This document shows, piece after piece, positions 1-10,640 of a stretch of DNA of 64,000 nucleotides. The notes under the pieces were generated by a model. The model searched no databases and had not been told where the DNA came from. It saw nothing but the letters and a program-made list of their open reading frames with translations. The DNA comes from Przewalskia tangutica. Its lineage: Eukaryota; Streptophyta; Magnoliopsida; Solanales; Solanaceae. Within the stretch, counting starts at the first letter, position 1; the number at the start of each line of letters is the position of its first letter. Location of the stretch: NCBI GenBank assembly GCA_029844215.1, contig CM056726.1:75693548-75757547 (forward strand). The letters are read 5' to 3'. The position numbers and the translations under genes are program-made.

Positions 1-1347
1 AAGAGTTAATGTATGAAGTACTTTGGGGATAAAAACCGATCTTGGTAATCATATAGTAGAAAGTACCTCGTGTGAATAACTTGATTGTGTTGGTTTATGA
101 TAGCCTTGTAATACTTTCTTGTTGAGTTGATAAATAAACATGTTAGGATCTACGTGTGTTAGTATCTTGTGATGTTTGTGTAAAGGGGTTTCCGATTGTG
201 CTTATGTTGTTTAAGCGATAAAGTTATGTTGGTATTATATCACTCACCTTGATCCCGGGGTTAAGCGCCTCCGTGCGGGGTAGACTCGGTAGTGCATGTG
301 ACCTATGATTCGAGAATACCTCATGCGGGTCACGGGGCCTATGCGGAGCTACGAGTTCGAGTTAGTGTGCGGCCTTTATGGTCATGCGGTCTATGTGGCC
401 ATGCGGACGCGAGTCGGGGCTGCTGGGAGTAGCTACCCTCGATGCGGGAATACCTCATGCGGGCCATTGGGTGGCCTATGCGGAGTCGGGAAGTTCGGGG
501 CTAGACGCGCGCATTAGATCTGCGCGAGTGGCGGCTTTGATCATGTGACGGTCTAGACAGATCTCATGATACATTTTATGTCCTTGTTTGTACTGGGGGT
601 TTTAGTAGTCGGCTATGCCTTCGTACTTACCCCGTACGGTTTTATGATGACACAGGTGGGACCTGGTGTTCATGTGTATTCCTTGGTTCTTTCATATCAT
701 AGACTGCTGGCAGTGAGGAAGGTATTACACGGGCATGATTGATGTTGTGGGCGTGAGACCCATTGTTATATTTGAGTGATGACTTGGAGGGCGTGAGTCC
801 CTGACTTGACATAACTGTTATTTATTGTGAACTGTAGTTTGGTTATCATACATGTCTCCTGCTTTATATAGACTACTATGATTTCATTTCTGATATTTTG
901 ATTTCACATACTTGGTACTGTTATGCGACCTCGCCGGGGCTGCGTTCATGCCGCAGGTAAAGGTACACCAGTCGTTGATCTTTCGCTCTTAGGGTCACAG
1001 TTCAGCGTTTGGGAAAGCTCCGTTTCTCCGGAGGCTTATCTTGGTATAGTCCCCTGTTGTTGTAGGTGCTTACATTCACGGGTATGACGGGGACCTGTCC
1101 CGTCGTTGTTGTCATATCATTCGTAGAGTGCAGTAATCTTGTTGTGGCGGGGTTGTAATGGGATGTAACTGTTCAAATTGTTATTTATATATACTGAAGG
1201 TAACCGTTTTGGTTAGCCTGTTTTCTTATTTCACTGTCTTATTGCATTGACTTCATGTTATTGTTTTATGTTCCGCTGATTTTCTCTGATGTATGACTAC
1301 TTGGGTGCCCGGGTAAGGCACGATCCACGAACCGGGCAGTCGTGACA
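1..1347 (+). repeat. R1 LTR-a, 3' portion
   Basis: Base 1 aligns with 5876 and base 1347 with 7218 of LTR-b, and the two copies are very similar throughout. The segment holds a cluster of the motif GAATACCTCATGCGGG (about 310-490), an AT-rich middle, and the conserved LTR 3' end (TACTTGGGTGCCCGG, then CGTGACA). No gene is present; the 70-residue ORF at 305-517 is a translation of the repeat cluster. Confidence 0.9.
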
Positions 1348-1351
1348 AAAG

Positions 1352-1362
1352 TGGTATCGAGC
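1352..1362 (+). other. Primer-binding site of R1
   Basis: TGGTATCGAGC lies four bases after the LTR end. It matches the initiator tRNA-Met 3' complement TGGTATCAGAGC except for one missing A inside CAG. Priming of minus-strand DNA synthesis is the known role of this site. Confidence 0.85.
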
Positions 1363-1552
1363 GATTAATCCTCGGAAAGTGTCTACGAGCCGTATCTAGT
1401 AGAGTCTTGATTATCGGTGTGTTGTGCACCACACCAATAATCAGGAGGCTATAGGATATTTAGGATTGGTTTCCATTCTTCTCACTCTGAGATCGTGCTT
1501 AGAGCCGTGTTATAAGTTGGACCCCTCTAACGTAATTCTTTCCCTTATAGTT

Positions 1553-1651
1553 ATGTATTCGCGTAAAGCAACCGGGGCCCAGAGGGCAAGCGGCGAGGAG
1601 GCTGCGAGTAAATCTGAGAGGTTACGAGGCACATGCCCAGTCATTACCTAG
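1553..1651 (+). pseudogene. gag: gag N-terminal relic (R1)
   Basis: The frame starting MYSRKATGAQ corresponds to the MPPRKATQAQ and MPPRKATRAE starts of the gag genes of R6 and R8. Homology continues for about 30 residues rich in Ala, Gly, Arg and Glu before a stop. In the family, gag encodes the structural protein of the virus-like particle. Here only the extreme N-terminus can be followed, so it cannot give a functional product. Confidence 0.7.
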
Positions 1652-2884
1652 GTAGTGCTTCATTCGGGAGTTCTGCGGCGTCGCTAGCCCAGCGAGTTTA
1701 GCGGCGGCGATTCCTCTGCGGCCATGATATTTGAACGCCCGATTCACGGCCAGGAAACGGTGAAATTAGATTGCAAGAAAGCGACCACGCTACTAGCTAT
1801 GGATTTGGCTACGGAGAGTATCCGATGTACCACGAGTCTTGATGAATATCAACGAGAGGTTGTGCAAAGTAGTTCTTGATTAGGCTTGAGCATGGCTGTG
1901 TAGGGCTTATGCAGCGGTAGAAAGCGTAGAGATCGACGGGTTAACGAGGGCGAAGAGGCGAGCAGCAAGGTCCTTTGGTAACTTTGGCGATCACCTCGCG
2001 TGGATTAGATTATGCACATCCACGGTCAGAGTGGTCCTCGCGGGGTTCGGGGCGTTAGGTATGCGGGAGTTGGTCGAGCTCGGGACTTAGGTTCCGATGT
2101 GACGGCGTCATTCGGAGAATGTCGTCTTTTTGTTGGTACTCGTTTTACGGCCGTCGAGGGCCATGTGTCGAATGGGTGACCTAGTAGGAGGACTTAGCCT
2201 TGGGATCGATGGTAGTTCGTCACCTTCCCAGCTATATCGCCTACGGGGCGGTTTGATTAGAACGACTAAGGGAGTGAAGCGATAAATCTGAGATAGATTT
2301 TTAACCTGCAGGGATTAGTATGTGTAATAAGGTGAGTATACCTTAAGTGTTATATTCGATAGCATTGTGTAAATTGTGATTAGAAATCTTGGTTAGTTAA
2401 CCAAGTAAGATTTGGGGATAGAAGGTATGAGCCTTAGAGTTTTATACGTGGAGACCTTAGAGGTAAGGCCATCTCGAGTAAAGGTGTAGTGTTATGTTTG
2501 ATCCTTATCGGTGCATAGTGCACGTGAGATATATTGTGTGATAAGTCCCGGGTAGTGTGAAATGAAAGGGGTAGTTGAACTAAGAAGACCGCTAGGTTTT
2601 TCGTAACGTATTTAGTGAGAGCTTTCCTTGGGGAGCTAGTGTTTTTGCGGCGTTTAGGGTCGGGTTGAGGCCACGTTGCGGGTCAACCGCGGCTGTATGG
2701 TGGTGGGGTCGGTTGTGGTGGTCCGCCTTGTGATAAGTCATAAGGGTGTTAGGCCCATGTTTAGTTAACCAGTCTGAGTTCGTAGATCGTTGACGATGGT
2801 CGGGCGATGGGGCAGCCCATCGTGTTCTTGGTCGAGACCATTTACTCGGCGGTGTTGAGATATCGAGAAGGTTGTAAGGCTGCA

Positions 2885-3155
2885 GGTGCCTACCTTCACC
2901 TTATGGCGACAGTGGGGCCCAGTGCAGCTGTTTATTTTTGGAAGTTTTACGAGCGGGGTTAGGAACTGGTGAGTCTCCGTATCGTATTCATCCTCGGGCG
3001 ATTTTGGATTTGGGGTAGTTGTGAGGTTTGTTGTCTCTGTGGAGGAGTGTTTTATAGCTACCATTTGATATTCGATTTTTGCCTTATGAAGCCTTAAGGG
3101 CGGAAGTGTAAGTTCTTGGTCGATTGGTTCGATGTTGGCAAGGATTGGATAGTTG
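2885..3155 (+). pseudogene. pol: Decayed integrase relic (R1)
   Basis: The sequence can be followed against the integrase of R3 and H: GTGCCTACCTTCACCTT stands for the stretch before the second catalytic Asp, GGTGAGTCTCCGTATCG for the segment after it, then AGCTACCATTTGATATTCG and GGGCGGAAGTGTAAG for the conserved region around YEALYGRKC. Substitutions and gaps leave no usable frame. The same changes, for example GTTCGATGTTGGCAAGG, recur in R2 and R8, so decay preceded amplification. Confidence 0.65.
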
Positions 3156-3483
3156 GTTTATATTTGTTCAGAAATGTGGTAGGTTATGAGAAAGAGTTCA
3201 AGTGTACAAGAAGTGCGACACGTAAGGGAAGAAGCGAGCATGTATGGCGAGCATAGATGTGATCATTCCTTTTGTAAGAAGAAGGTGTGAAGGAAGTATA
3301 TTTTAGACCTCGGGTAAGGGCTTTTGTGAGGTTAGAGGTGTTTCCTCGTGGACTTGGATGGAGGTATTTGTGCGGGTGTTTCTGTGGCCAGGTATGGCAG
3401 GTTTGTTTCGTAAGTATAGTAGTGAAGACTATCTTTGGCGCGTTTAGTTGGAGACTTAGAAGGAACATTCGGGACGAAGGTTT

Positions 3484-3498
3484 ATAAGGGGGGAAGAA
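3484..3498 (+). other. Polypurine tract before LTR-b
   Basis: AAGGGGGGAAGAATG sits directly before the TGTTATACCCC start of LTR-b. This is where plus-strand DNA synthesis is primed, and it identifies 3499 as the start of a 3' LTR. Confidence 0.85.
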
Positions 3499-3820
3499 TG
3501 TTATACCCCGTAGTTCCAGGGTATGTATGCGAGGACGTACGTACGAGAGCACGACAGAAAAATTGGAAAGGAAGAAAGAGGTGATTTTCCACGGAAAGAG
3601 TTTAGGTTTTGTAAAGAAAAATGTTTGTTGATGGGAATTGGATTCCCAGATTTGGAATATGGGCTTCTTAAATTATATTAGAATTTTGAGATTTTATTTT
3701 CGGAAATGGTCACGTGGGGCCACGGGAGACATTTACGGTTTTGTGGGGCCCGCTTTGATTTTGAGATTTTGGCCATTATGGATTTTTTTCGGAAGATGAA
3801 TTATTTTGGACAATTAGGAG

Positions 3821-3836
3821 GGTGACACGTGTCACC
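3821..3836. promoter_or_regulatory. Perfect palindromic G-box (R1 LTR-b)
   Basis: GGTGACACGTGTCACC is a perfect 16-bp palindrome centred on CACGTG, the core bound by plant bZIP and bHLH factors and part of ABA-responsive elements. It lies about 345 bases upstream of the TATA box and is followed by a run of C. Binding is inferred only from the motif. Confidence 0.5.
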
Positions 3837-4179
3837 CCCCCCCCCCTAGGTGGCGTGGCCGAATTATCTTTGTGCCTGACCGGTTAGAGTCGTTTTTTAA
3901 ATGAAGCGTTTTACATAACTTGCGAGGAAAATTCGGCTATGTCTTTTCTTATTTTTGCGGATTTTTCCGAGAGGCGAAACATTTTGGACCAGCGAGAGGC
4001 GACACTTGTCACCTCACGTTGATGGAGTGTGACTGCAGCGGCTTGCAATTGGGGTCAAGTTGGCAAGATATTTGTGAGGATTTGTGGAGTAGGGACTAGG
4101 GGGCACTTGGGCATATCTTGGCCCTACACTTGCTTAGCACTTGGCTAGATCTTGGCCATTGGTTGGCCTTTGCTTGGCC

Positions 4180-4189
4180 TATAAATACC
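4180..4189 (+). promoter_or_regulatory. TATA box of R1 LTR-b
   Basis: CTATAAATAC is preceded by CCATTGG (CCAAT-type) about 25 bases upstream. It lies 682 bases into the LTR, farther than in the other LTRs because of the extra U3 segment. Confidence 0.7.
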
Positions 4190-7100
4190 CTCCCCCTTTG
4201 AAGACTTATTCATCCTAAATCTCTAAGTCTTGAGAGCTTCCCCCCCTTTGTGTGGTTGTCTCATCCTAGCCTCCCCCTCCCCCCTTGGTGAGGCCCCTTG
4301 GCCGAGAGTCCTCCCCCTCGGCGAGAGTACCCCATAGTGGGGTTGGCGAGGGTATACACCCCATGTGGTTTGTCTCGTATAAATACCCCTCTTGGTAGAA
4401 ATACTCTCAAAGTATTGTTGTTATACCCAAAATTACCTTAGCCAGTATACCTTGTAGTATTCCAAAGATACCTCTATCGTAGAGCAGGAAATACTACTAA
4501 ATGTCCTTTTGTCTCAAACCGAAACCCGAAGGAAAATCTCCATAGTTGGTTGGAGTATTAAGAAGAAGTTGCGTAGAACTTCTAAGGGTTGTTTGGAGCG
4601 GGTTGGAGCACCCGGAGTAGGAGCTAAGCGTTGCTAAGAATCGACATCTATACTTGGATAATTATGGGCTTATCGAGGTAATTATCTTGTCCCCCTATTG
4701 TAATTGGAAAATACATGTTGTAGGAATATATAGTTGAAGTATACTATATATAGAAATGAACATAGTTTTGCGGCAATGTCTTTGGACTTAAGTCTGAATC
4801 TAAAGAAGAGAAGCGAATCTGTAATTACGTGGGGTGTATTACAATAGACTTGTGTAGTTGTGGATAGGGAAGTCTTTGCCGATTTTCCGTAGGATCTTGT
4901 ATCTAGATTTATTCTACAGAGTAGTCTAGACTTTGATAAACTTGTATAACTGTATAGGTTTAATGTTCTGCGAGTAGCATGTGATACTTGAGAAGTTGGA
5001 CCAGGATAGCCGGGTTATAGCCGTGGAGCGATTTGCTAATAGTCGATAATCGTTGCGAGGTATGTGATTCTTCCTATACGCTTGAGCATTATATTTTAAA
5101 GAAGTATATATAGTACGGTAGGCGTGCGGCGTGTTAAGCGAGCGTGGTTGTCTGGCAATGTCTTTTGACTTAAGCTGAATGATAAGAACTTTGAAGTATT
5201 TCAAAAAGTATTAAAATGTTTTGAAAGAAGAGTAACACTTGGTTTTGAAAATATAAGAGTTATACTAGCTTTATGGGAAGTTAGGTATAACGTCTTAAGA
5301 AAGATAAAATGAATGATTTATTGATTATAAAAGTTAAGAGACTTGATCTTAAAAGACAAGAGACTTGACTTAAATGAATTGATATGAATTTCGTGTGAAA
5401 CCTCATTCGTGAGTAATGAGTACTTGGTTTTAAAAGGAATAATGTTTTACTGATTTCGGAAGTCAGAATAAGTATCGAACAAACCACAGCAGCGCTAATA
5501 AAGGGAAATGTTTTGACTAATAAAGTATTATTAAAACCAGTAGAAACTTCCATCTGCATAGAAGCTAAGATGAGACAAAATGATATTACATTTCCTAGAT
5601 CATGGCTGCTGTAATAAGATTGTTATGAACAAGAATAACCTACTCACACATAAGGTATATGTTTCTCAAATTGTTTTAAAGGATTAAAACTATGAACTAC
5701 GAAACCTTTCGAAAATGAGAAACTTGAGTAATTGAAATTAGGCAAACTTGAACGTTTGAAAAATAATGTTACTTGATTTTACAAAGAGAAATGTTTTTGA
5801 TTTACTTCAAAAGATAATCGCTCTATTTTATACTACGGGTATTGTGTGACTTTTGTGAAAGTAACGTATCTTTTAAAGAGTTAATGTATGAAGTACTTTG
5901 GGGATAAAAACCCGATCTTGGTAATCATATAGTAGAAAGTACCTCGTGTGAATAACTTGATTGTGTTGGTTTGTGATAGCCTTGTAATACTTTCTTGTTG
6001 AGTTGATAAATAAACATGTTAGGATGCTACGTGTGTTAGTATCTTGTGATGTTTGTGTAAAGGGGTTTCCCTTGATTGTGCTTATGTTGTTTAAACGATA
6101 AACTGTTATGTTGGTATTATATCACTCACCTTGATCCCGGGGGTTAAGGCGCCTCCGTGCGGGGTTGACTTCGGTAGTGCATGTGACCTATGATTCGAGA
6201 ATACCTGCATGCGGGTCACGGGGCCTATGCGAGCTACGAGAGTTCGAGTTAGTGTGCGGCCTTTATGGTCATGCGGTCTATGTGGCCATGCGGATCGCGA
6301 GTCGGGGCAGCTGCCGGAGTAGCTACCCTCGATGCGGGAATACCTCATGCGGGCCATTGGGTGGCCTATGCGGAGTCGGGAAGTTCGAGGGCTAGGCGCG
6401 CATTAGATCTGCGAGCGAGTGGCGGCTTTGATCATGTGACGGTATAGACAGATCTCATGATACATTTTATGTCCTTGTTTGTACTGGGGGTTTTAGTAGT
6501 CGGCTATGCCTTCGTACTTACCCCGTACGGTTTTATGATGACACAGGTGGGACCTGGTGTTCATGTGTATTCTTTGGTTCTTTCATATCATGGCTGCGGT
6601 GAGGAAGGTATTCCACGGGCATGATTGATGTTGTGGCGTGAGACCCATTGTTATATTTGAGTGATGACTTGGAGGGCGTGAGTCCCTGACTTGACATAAC
6701 TGCTATTTATTGTGAACTGTAGTTTTGTTATCATACATGTCTCCTGCTTTATATAGACTACTATGATTTCATTTACAGTATTTTCAGTTTCACATACTTG
6801 GTACTGTTATCGACCTCGCCGGGGCTGCGTTCATCTGCGGTAAAGGTACACCGATCGTTGATCCTCGCTCTTAGGGTCACGATTCGGCGTTTGGGAAAGC
6901 TCCGTTTCTCGGAGGCTTATCTTGGTATAGTCCCTGTTGTTGTAGGTGCTTACATTCGAGGTATGGCGAACCACTGTCCGTCGTTGTTACCATATCATTC
7001 GTAGAGTGCAGAAATCTTGTTGTGGCGGGGTTGTAATGGGATATAGCTGTTCAAATTGTTATTTATATATCGAAGGTACCGTTTTAGTTAGCTTTGTCTT

Positions 7101-7218
7101 CTTATTTCACTGTCTTATTGCATTTACTTCATGTTATTGTTTTATGTTCCGATTTTCTCGATGTATGACTACTTGGGTGCGGGTAAGGCACGATCCACGA
7201 ACCGGAACAGTCGTGACA

Positions 7219-7650
7219 AAAGTGGTATCGAGCGATTAATCCTCGGAAAGTGTCTGAACCGTATCTAGTAGAGTCTTGATAATCGGTGTGTTGTGCACCA
7301 CACCAATAATCAGGAGGCTATAGGATATTTAGGATTGGTTTCCATTCTTCTCACTCTGAGATCGTGCTTAGATCCGTGTTATAAGTTGGACCCCTCTAAC
7401 GTAATTCTTTCCCTTAACGTTATGTCTTCGTAAGGCAACCAGGGCCCAGGAGGGCAAGGCAGCGGAGGCTGCGAGTAAATCTGAGAGGTTACGAGGGCAC
7501 ATGCCCAATCATTACCTAGGTAGTTCTTCATTCGGGGAGTTCTGCGATGTCACTAGCCCCAATGAGTTTAGCACGGCGGCGATTCCTCTGCGGCCATGAT
7601 ATTTGAACCTTCCACGGCCAGAACGGTGAAATTAGATTGCGAAAGCGACA
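7219..7650 (+). other. Truncated internal region between LTR-b and LTR-c
   Basis: It begins with a primer-binding site (7223-7233, TGGTATCGAGC), continues through a gag start relic (ATG at 7422, then TCTTCGTAAGGCAACC) and stops at about 7650. There internal sequence passes directly into mid-LTR sequence (TTAGAATATTCTACAGAG). The missing part is most of the internal region plus the 5' half of the next LTR, so this is a deletion junction. Confidence 0.8.
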
Positions 7651-10005
7651 CGGAACCCTCGCTTAGAATATTCTACAGAGTAGTCTAGACATTGATAGAC
7701 TTGTATAACCTTTATAGGTTGAAAGTTCTGCGAGTAGCATGTTCTACTTGAAAGGTGGACAAGGCTAATGGTTATAACCGTGGGCGTTTTGCTAATAGTC
7801 GATAATCGTCGCGGTATGTGATTCTTCCTATCCTCTTGAGCATGATATTTTAAAATAATATATATATATATAGTACGGTGACGTCGTGTGTTAACTGAAC
7901 GTAGTTTTACGACAATGTCTTTTGACTTAAGCCTGAATAATAAGAATCTTGAAGTATTTCAAAAGAATTAAGAACCGTTTTTGAAAGAAGAGTAATACTG
8001 GGTTTTAAAAGCTTAAGAGTTATACTAGCTTTATGGGAAGTTAGGTATAACGGCTTAAGAGAGATAAAAAGAATGGTTTATTGATTTTAGAAGTTAAGAG
8101 ACTTGATCTTTAAAGATAAGAGACTTGACTTAATTGAATTAATCTGAATTTTGTTAAAAAGTGTGAAACCTCATTCGTGAGTAATGAGTACTTGGTTTTT
8201 AAAAGGAATAATGTTTTACTGATTTCGGAAATCAGAATAAGTATCGAACAAACCACAGCAGCGCTAATAAAGGGAAATGTATTGACTAATAAAGTATTAT
8301 TAAAACCAGTAGAAACTTCCATCTGCATAGAAGCTAAGATGAGACAAAATGATAATACATTTCCTAGATCATGGCTGCTTTAGTAAGATTGTTATAAACA
8401 AGAATAACCTACTCACACCTGAGGCATATGTTTCTCAAATTGTTTTAAAGGAGAATTATATATTTAAGTGATTAAAACTATGAACTACGAAACCTTTCAA
8501 AAATGAGAAACTTGAGCATTTGAAATTAGGCAAACTTGAACGTTTGGAAAATAATGTTGTTACTTGATTTTACAAAGGGAAGTGTTTTGATCTACTTAAA
8601 GATAGTCACTCTATTTTTATACTACGGGTATTGTGTGACTTTTGTAAAAGAAACGGATCTTTTAAAGAGTTAATGTATGAAGTACTTTGGGGATAAAAAC
8701 CCGAACTTGTTAACATAAAGTAGAAAGTACCTTGGGTGAATAACTTGATTGTGTTGGTTTGTGATAGCCTTGTAATACTTTCTTGTTGATTTGATAAGTA
8801 AACATGTTAGGATGCTACGTGTGTTAGTATCTTGTGATGTTTGTGTAAAGGGGTTTTCCTTGTTGTGCTTATGTTGTTTAACGATAAGCTGTTATGTTAG
8901 TATTATATCACTCACCTCTTGACATGATACCGGGGGTTAAGCTGCCCTCCGATGCGGGGTAGACTCAGGCGGTCTGGGACCATGATTCGAGAATACCTCA
9001 TGCGGGTCCAGGGGATCTATGCGGAGCTACGAGAGTTCCAGGTTAGTGTGCGGGGTTATACCTCATGCGATGCATGTGGCTACGCGGATCGCGAGTCGGG
9101 GCGATGCGGGAGTAGCTACCCTCGATGGGAGGAATACCTCATGCGGGCCTATGTGAGTGGCCTATGTGGAGCTGCGGGAGATTCTGAGGACTAGACGCGC
9201 ACATTAGATCTTTGAGCGAGTGGCGGCCGATCATGTGGCGGTCTAGACAGATTTCATGATACAGTTTATGACCTTGTTGGTACTGTGGGTTTTAGTAGTC
9301 GGCTATGCCTTCGTACTTACCCCGTACGGTTTTATTATGACACAGGTGGGACCTGGTGTTCATGTGTATTCTTTAGTGTGTTGATATCATGGACTGCCGG
9401 CAGTGAGGAAGGTATTCCACGGGCATGATTGATGTTGTGGGCGTGAGACCCATAGTTATATTTGAGTGATGACTTTAGGGCGTAAGTCTCTGACTTGACA
9501 TGACTGCTTATTTATTGTGAACTGTAGTTTGTTTATCATACATGTCTCCTGCTTTATATATAGACTACTATGATTTCATTTCTGATATTTTGATTTCACA
9601 TACTTGGTACTGTTATCGACCTCGCCCGGGCTGCGTTCATGCCGCAGTAGAGGTACACGATGTTGATCCTCGCCATGGAGTCACTGATTCGTTTGGGAAG
9701 CTCCGTTTCTCGGAGGCTTATCGATGGTATAGTCCCACGTTGTAGGTACTTACATTCGGGGTATGGCGGGCCTGTCCGCCATTGTTATCATATCATTCTT
9801 AGAGTGCAGTAATGCTGTTGTGGCGAGTTTGTAAAAGGGGATGAATCGCTCAAGTTTATATATATATATGCCGAAAGGCAACTTTTATCTGATAAACTGT
9901 TTTTATTTCATGTCTTGTTTTATATTCCGCTGATTACTCTTATGTATGTCTACTTGGGTGCCCGGGGTAAGGCACCAGTCATGGGCCCGGGTTCGGGTCG
10001 TGACA
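7651..10005 (+). repeat. R1 LTR-c, 3' two thirds
   Basis: The segment is collinear with about 4900-7218 of LTR-b but more diverged than LTR-a is from LTR-b. It includes the inverted repeat (8019-8051), a TATATATATATA run (about 7858) and another GAATACCTCATGCGGG cluster (8990-9165). It ends with a clean GGGCCCGGGTTCGGGTCG and TGACA at the junction with H. The 5' third with the promoter is deleted. Confidence 0.85.
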
Positions 10006-10010
10006 AGATG
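10006..10010. repeat. Putative target-site copy of R1 (AGATG)
   Basis: These are the five bases following the R1 end, and they already belong to the H protease frame. The partner copy would lie upstream of the window, so the duplication cannot be confirmed. Confidence 0.4.
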
Positions 10011-10145
10011 TCATCACAGGTACTTTATCAGTTTCTTGTTGTGACGTATATGCCTTGATAGATCCAGGTTCTACCTTGTCCTATATATCTCCCCATATTG
10101 CTAGTAGGATAGGGATAGAGCCTGAGTCCATAGACCACTTGAGGT
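10007..10145 (+). pseudogene. pol: Aspartic protease segment of H pol
   Basis: The open frame from 10007 carries VYALIDPGSTLSYISP, the protease active-site region. The catalytic Asp is at 10061-10063, and the DPGST form, instead of the usual DSG or DTG, is common in this plant lineage and is shared by R3. In the element cycle the enzyme cleaves the Gag-Pol polyprotein. The N-terminal part is cut away by the R1 insertion at 10005. The frame is lost near 10140, where CACTTGAGG lacks a base present in R3 (CGCTTCGAGG). Confidence 0.85.
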
Positions 10146-10640
10146 AGCTACGCCGATGGGGATTCGGTGGTAGCCGGCGGGTATATAGGGCTTGCCCGAT
10201 GGTATCTTTGTCGTCATACCCTAGCCGACTTGATAGAGTTGGATATGACCGATTTTGATGTGATCATGGGTATGGATTGGTTAGCTTCTTGCTACGCCAA
10301 TGTAGACTGTAGGAAGCGGTTGGTACGGTTTCAATTTCCTGGGGAGCCTGTTATCGAGTGGGAGGGGAACACTTTGTCGCCGAGGGGTAAGTTTATTTCT
10401 TACCTCAAGGCCAGGAAGATGGTTCAGAAGGGGTATATCTACCATCTCATTCGGGTATTTGATACTAAGGCGGTGACACCAGACCTTCAGTCAGTTCCAG
10501 TAGTCAGAGAGTTTCCAGATGTGTTCCCAGACGACCTCCCGGGTATCCCTCCTGAGAAGGAGATAGAGTTTTGCATTGATAATTACGCACGATACGACTA
10601 TATCCATTACGCCATACGAATGGCACCGCCGAGTTGAGAG
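10146..10640 (+). pseudogene. pol: Protease-RT linker of H pol
   Basis: The frame open from before 10167 to 10637 contains DFDVIMGMDWLASCYANVDC, then FISYLKARKMVQKG and EFPDVFPDDLPGIPP, the standard order between protease and RT in Ty3/gypsy pol. It ends in a stop where GCACCGCCGAG is one base short of the sequence expected at MAP-AEL; the expected CCTGCC contains a CTG site. The start at 10167 is only the first Met of the frame, not a gene start. Confidence 0.85.

Larger units (their letters stand above)
1348..3498 (+). other. R1 internal region, non-autonomous (LARD-like)
   Basis: This 2.15-kb stretch between LTR-a and LTR-b has no long open frame. It contains the gag start relic (1553), about 1.2 kb without recognisable coding, a decayed integrase relic (about 2885-3155), then the conserved 3' segment that includes the AACATTCGGGACGAAGG-like sequence and the polypurine tract. 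The same order is found in R2 (14939-17634) and, reversed, in R8 (56468-59227), so it is a family trait. Protease, RT and RNase H are not recognisable. Confidence 0.8.
3499..7218 (+). repeat. R1 LTR-b, complete, 3.72 kb
   Basis: The LTR runs from TGTTATACCCCGTAG to GTCGTGACA. It is about 300 bases longer than the R2 and R6 LTRs because an extra U3-like segment (about 3560-3850) carrying a palindromic G-box and a C-run precedes the part shared with other LTRs. It holds a CCAAT/TATA promoter (TATA at 4180), a C-rich tract (4236-4340), duplicated GGCAATGTCTTNNGACTTAAG motifs, the inverted repeat GTTATAC...GTATAAC (5259-5291) and a GAATACCTCATGCGG cluster (6195-6375). It encodes nothing. Confidence 0.9.
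1..10005 (+). mobile_element. R1: composite Ty3/gypsy element with three LTR segments
   Basis: R1 reads LTR-a (1-1347, truncated by the window edge), internal DNA (1348-3498), LTR-b (3499-7218), a short internal piece (7219-7650) and the 3' part of a third LTR (7651-10005). LTR ends are recognised by TGTTATACCCC at the start and GTCGTGACA at the end, with a primer-binding site just after LTR-a and LTR-b and a polypurine tract just before LTR-b. The third LTR ends exactly where the protease reading frame of H begins (10006), so the whole composite sits inside H. An LTR-internal-LTR-internal-LTR order is what unequal recombination between related elements leaves behind; the second internal region is also shortened. 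The 5' end and its target-site copy are outside the window. Confidence 0.85.

Noticed and set aside
1352..1362. tRNA gene at the primer-binding sites
   Set aside because: Only the 11-12 bases complementary to the tRNA 3' end are present; no cloverleaf follows.
7858..7872. TATATATATATA runs as promoters
   Set aside because: They are variable-length microsatellites in mid-LTR positions (also near 9860, 23618 and 30822) without a CCAAT box or consistent location relative to the LTR start.
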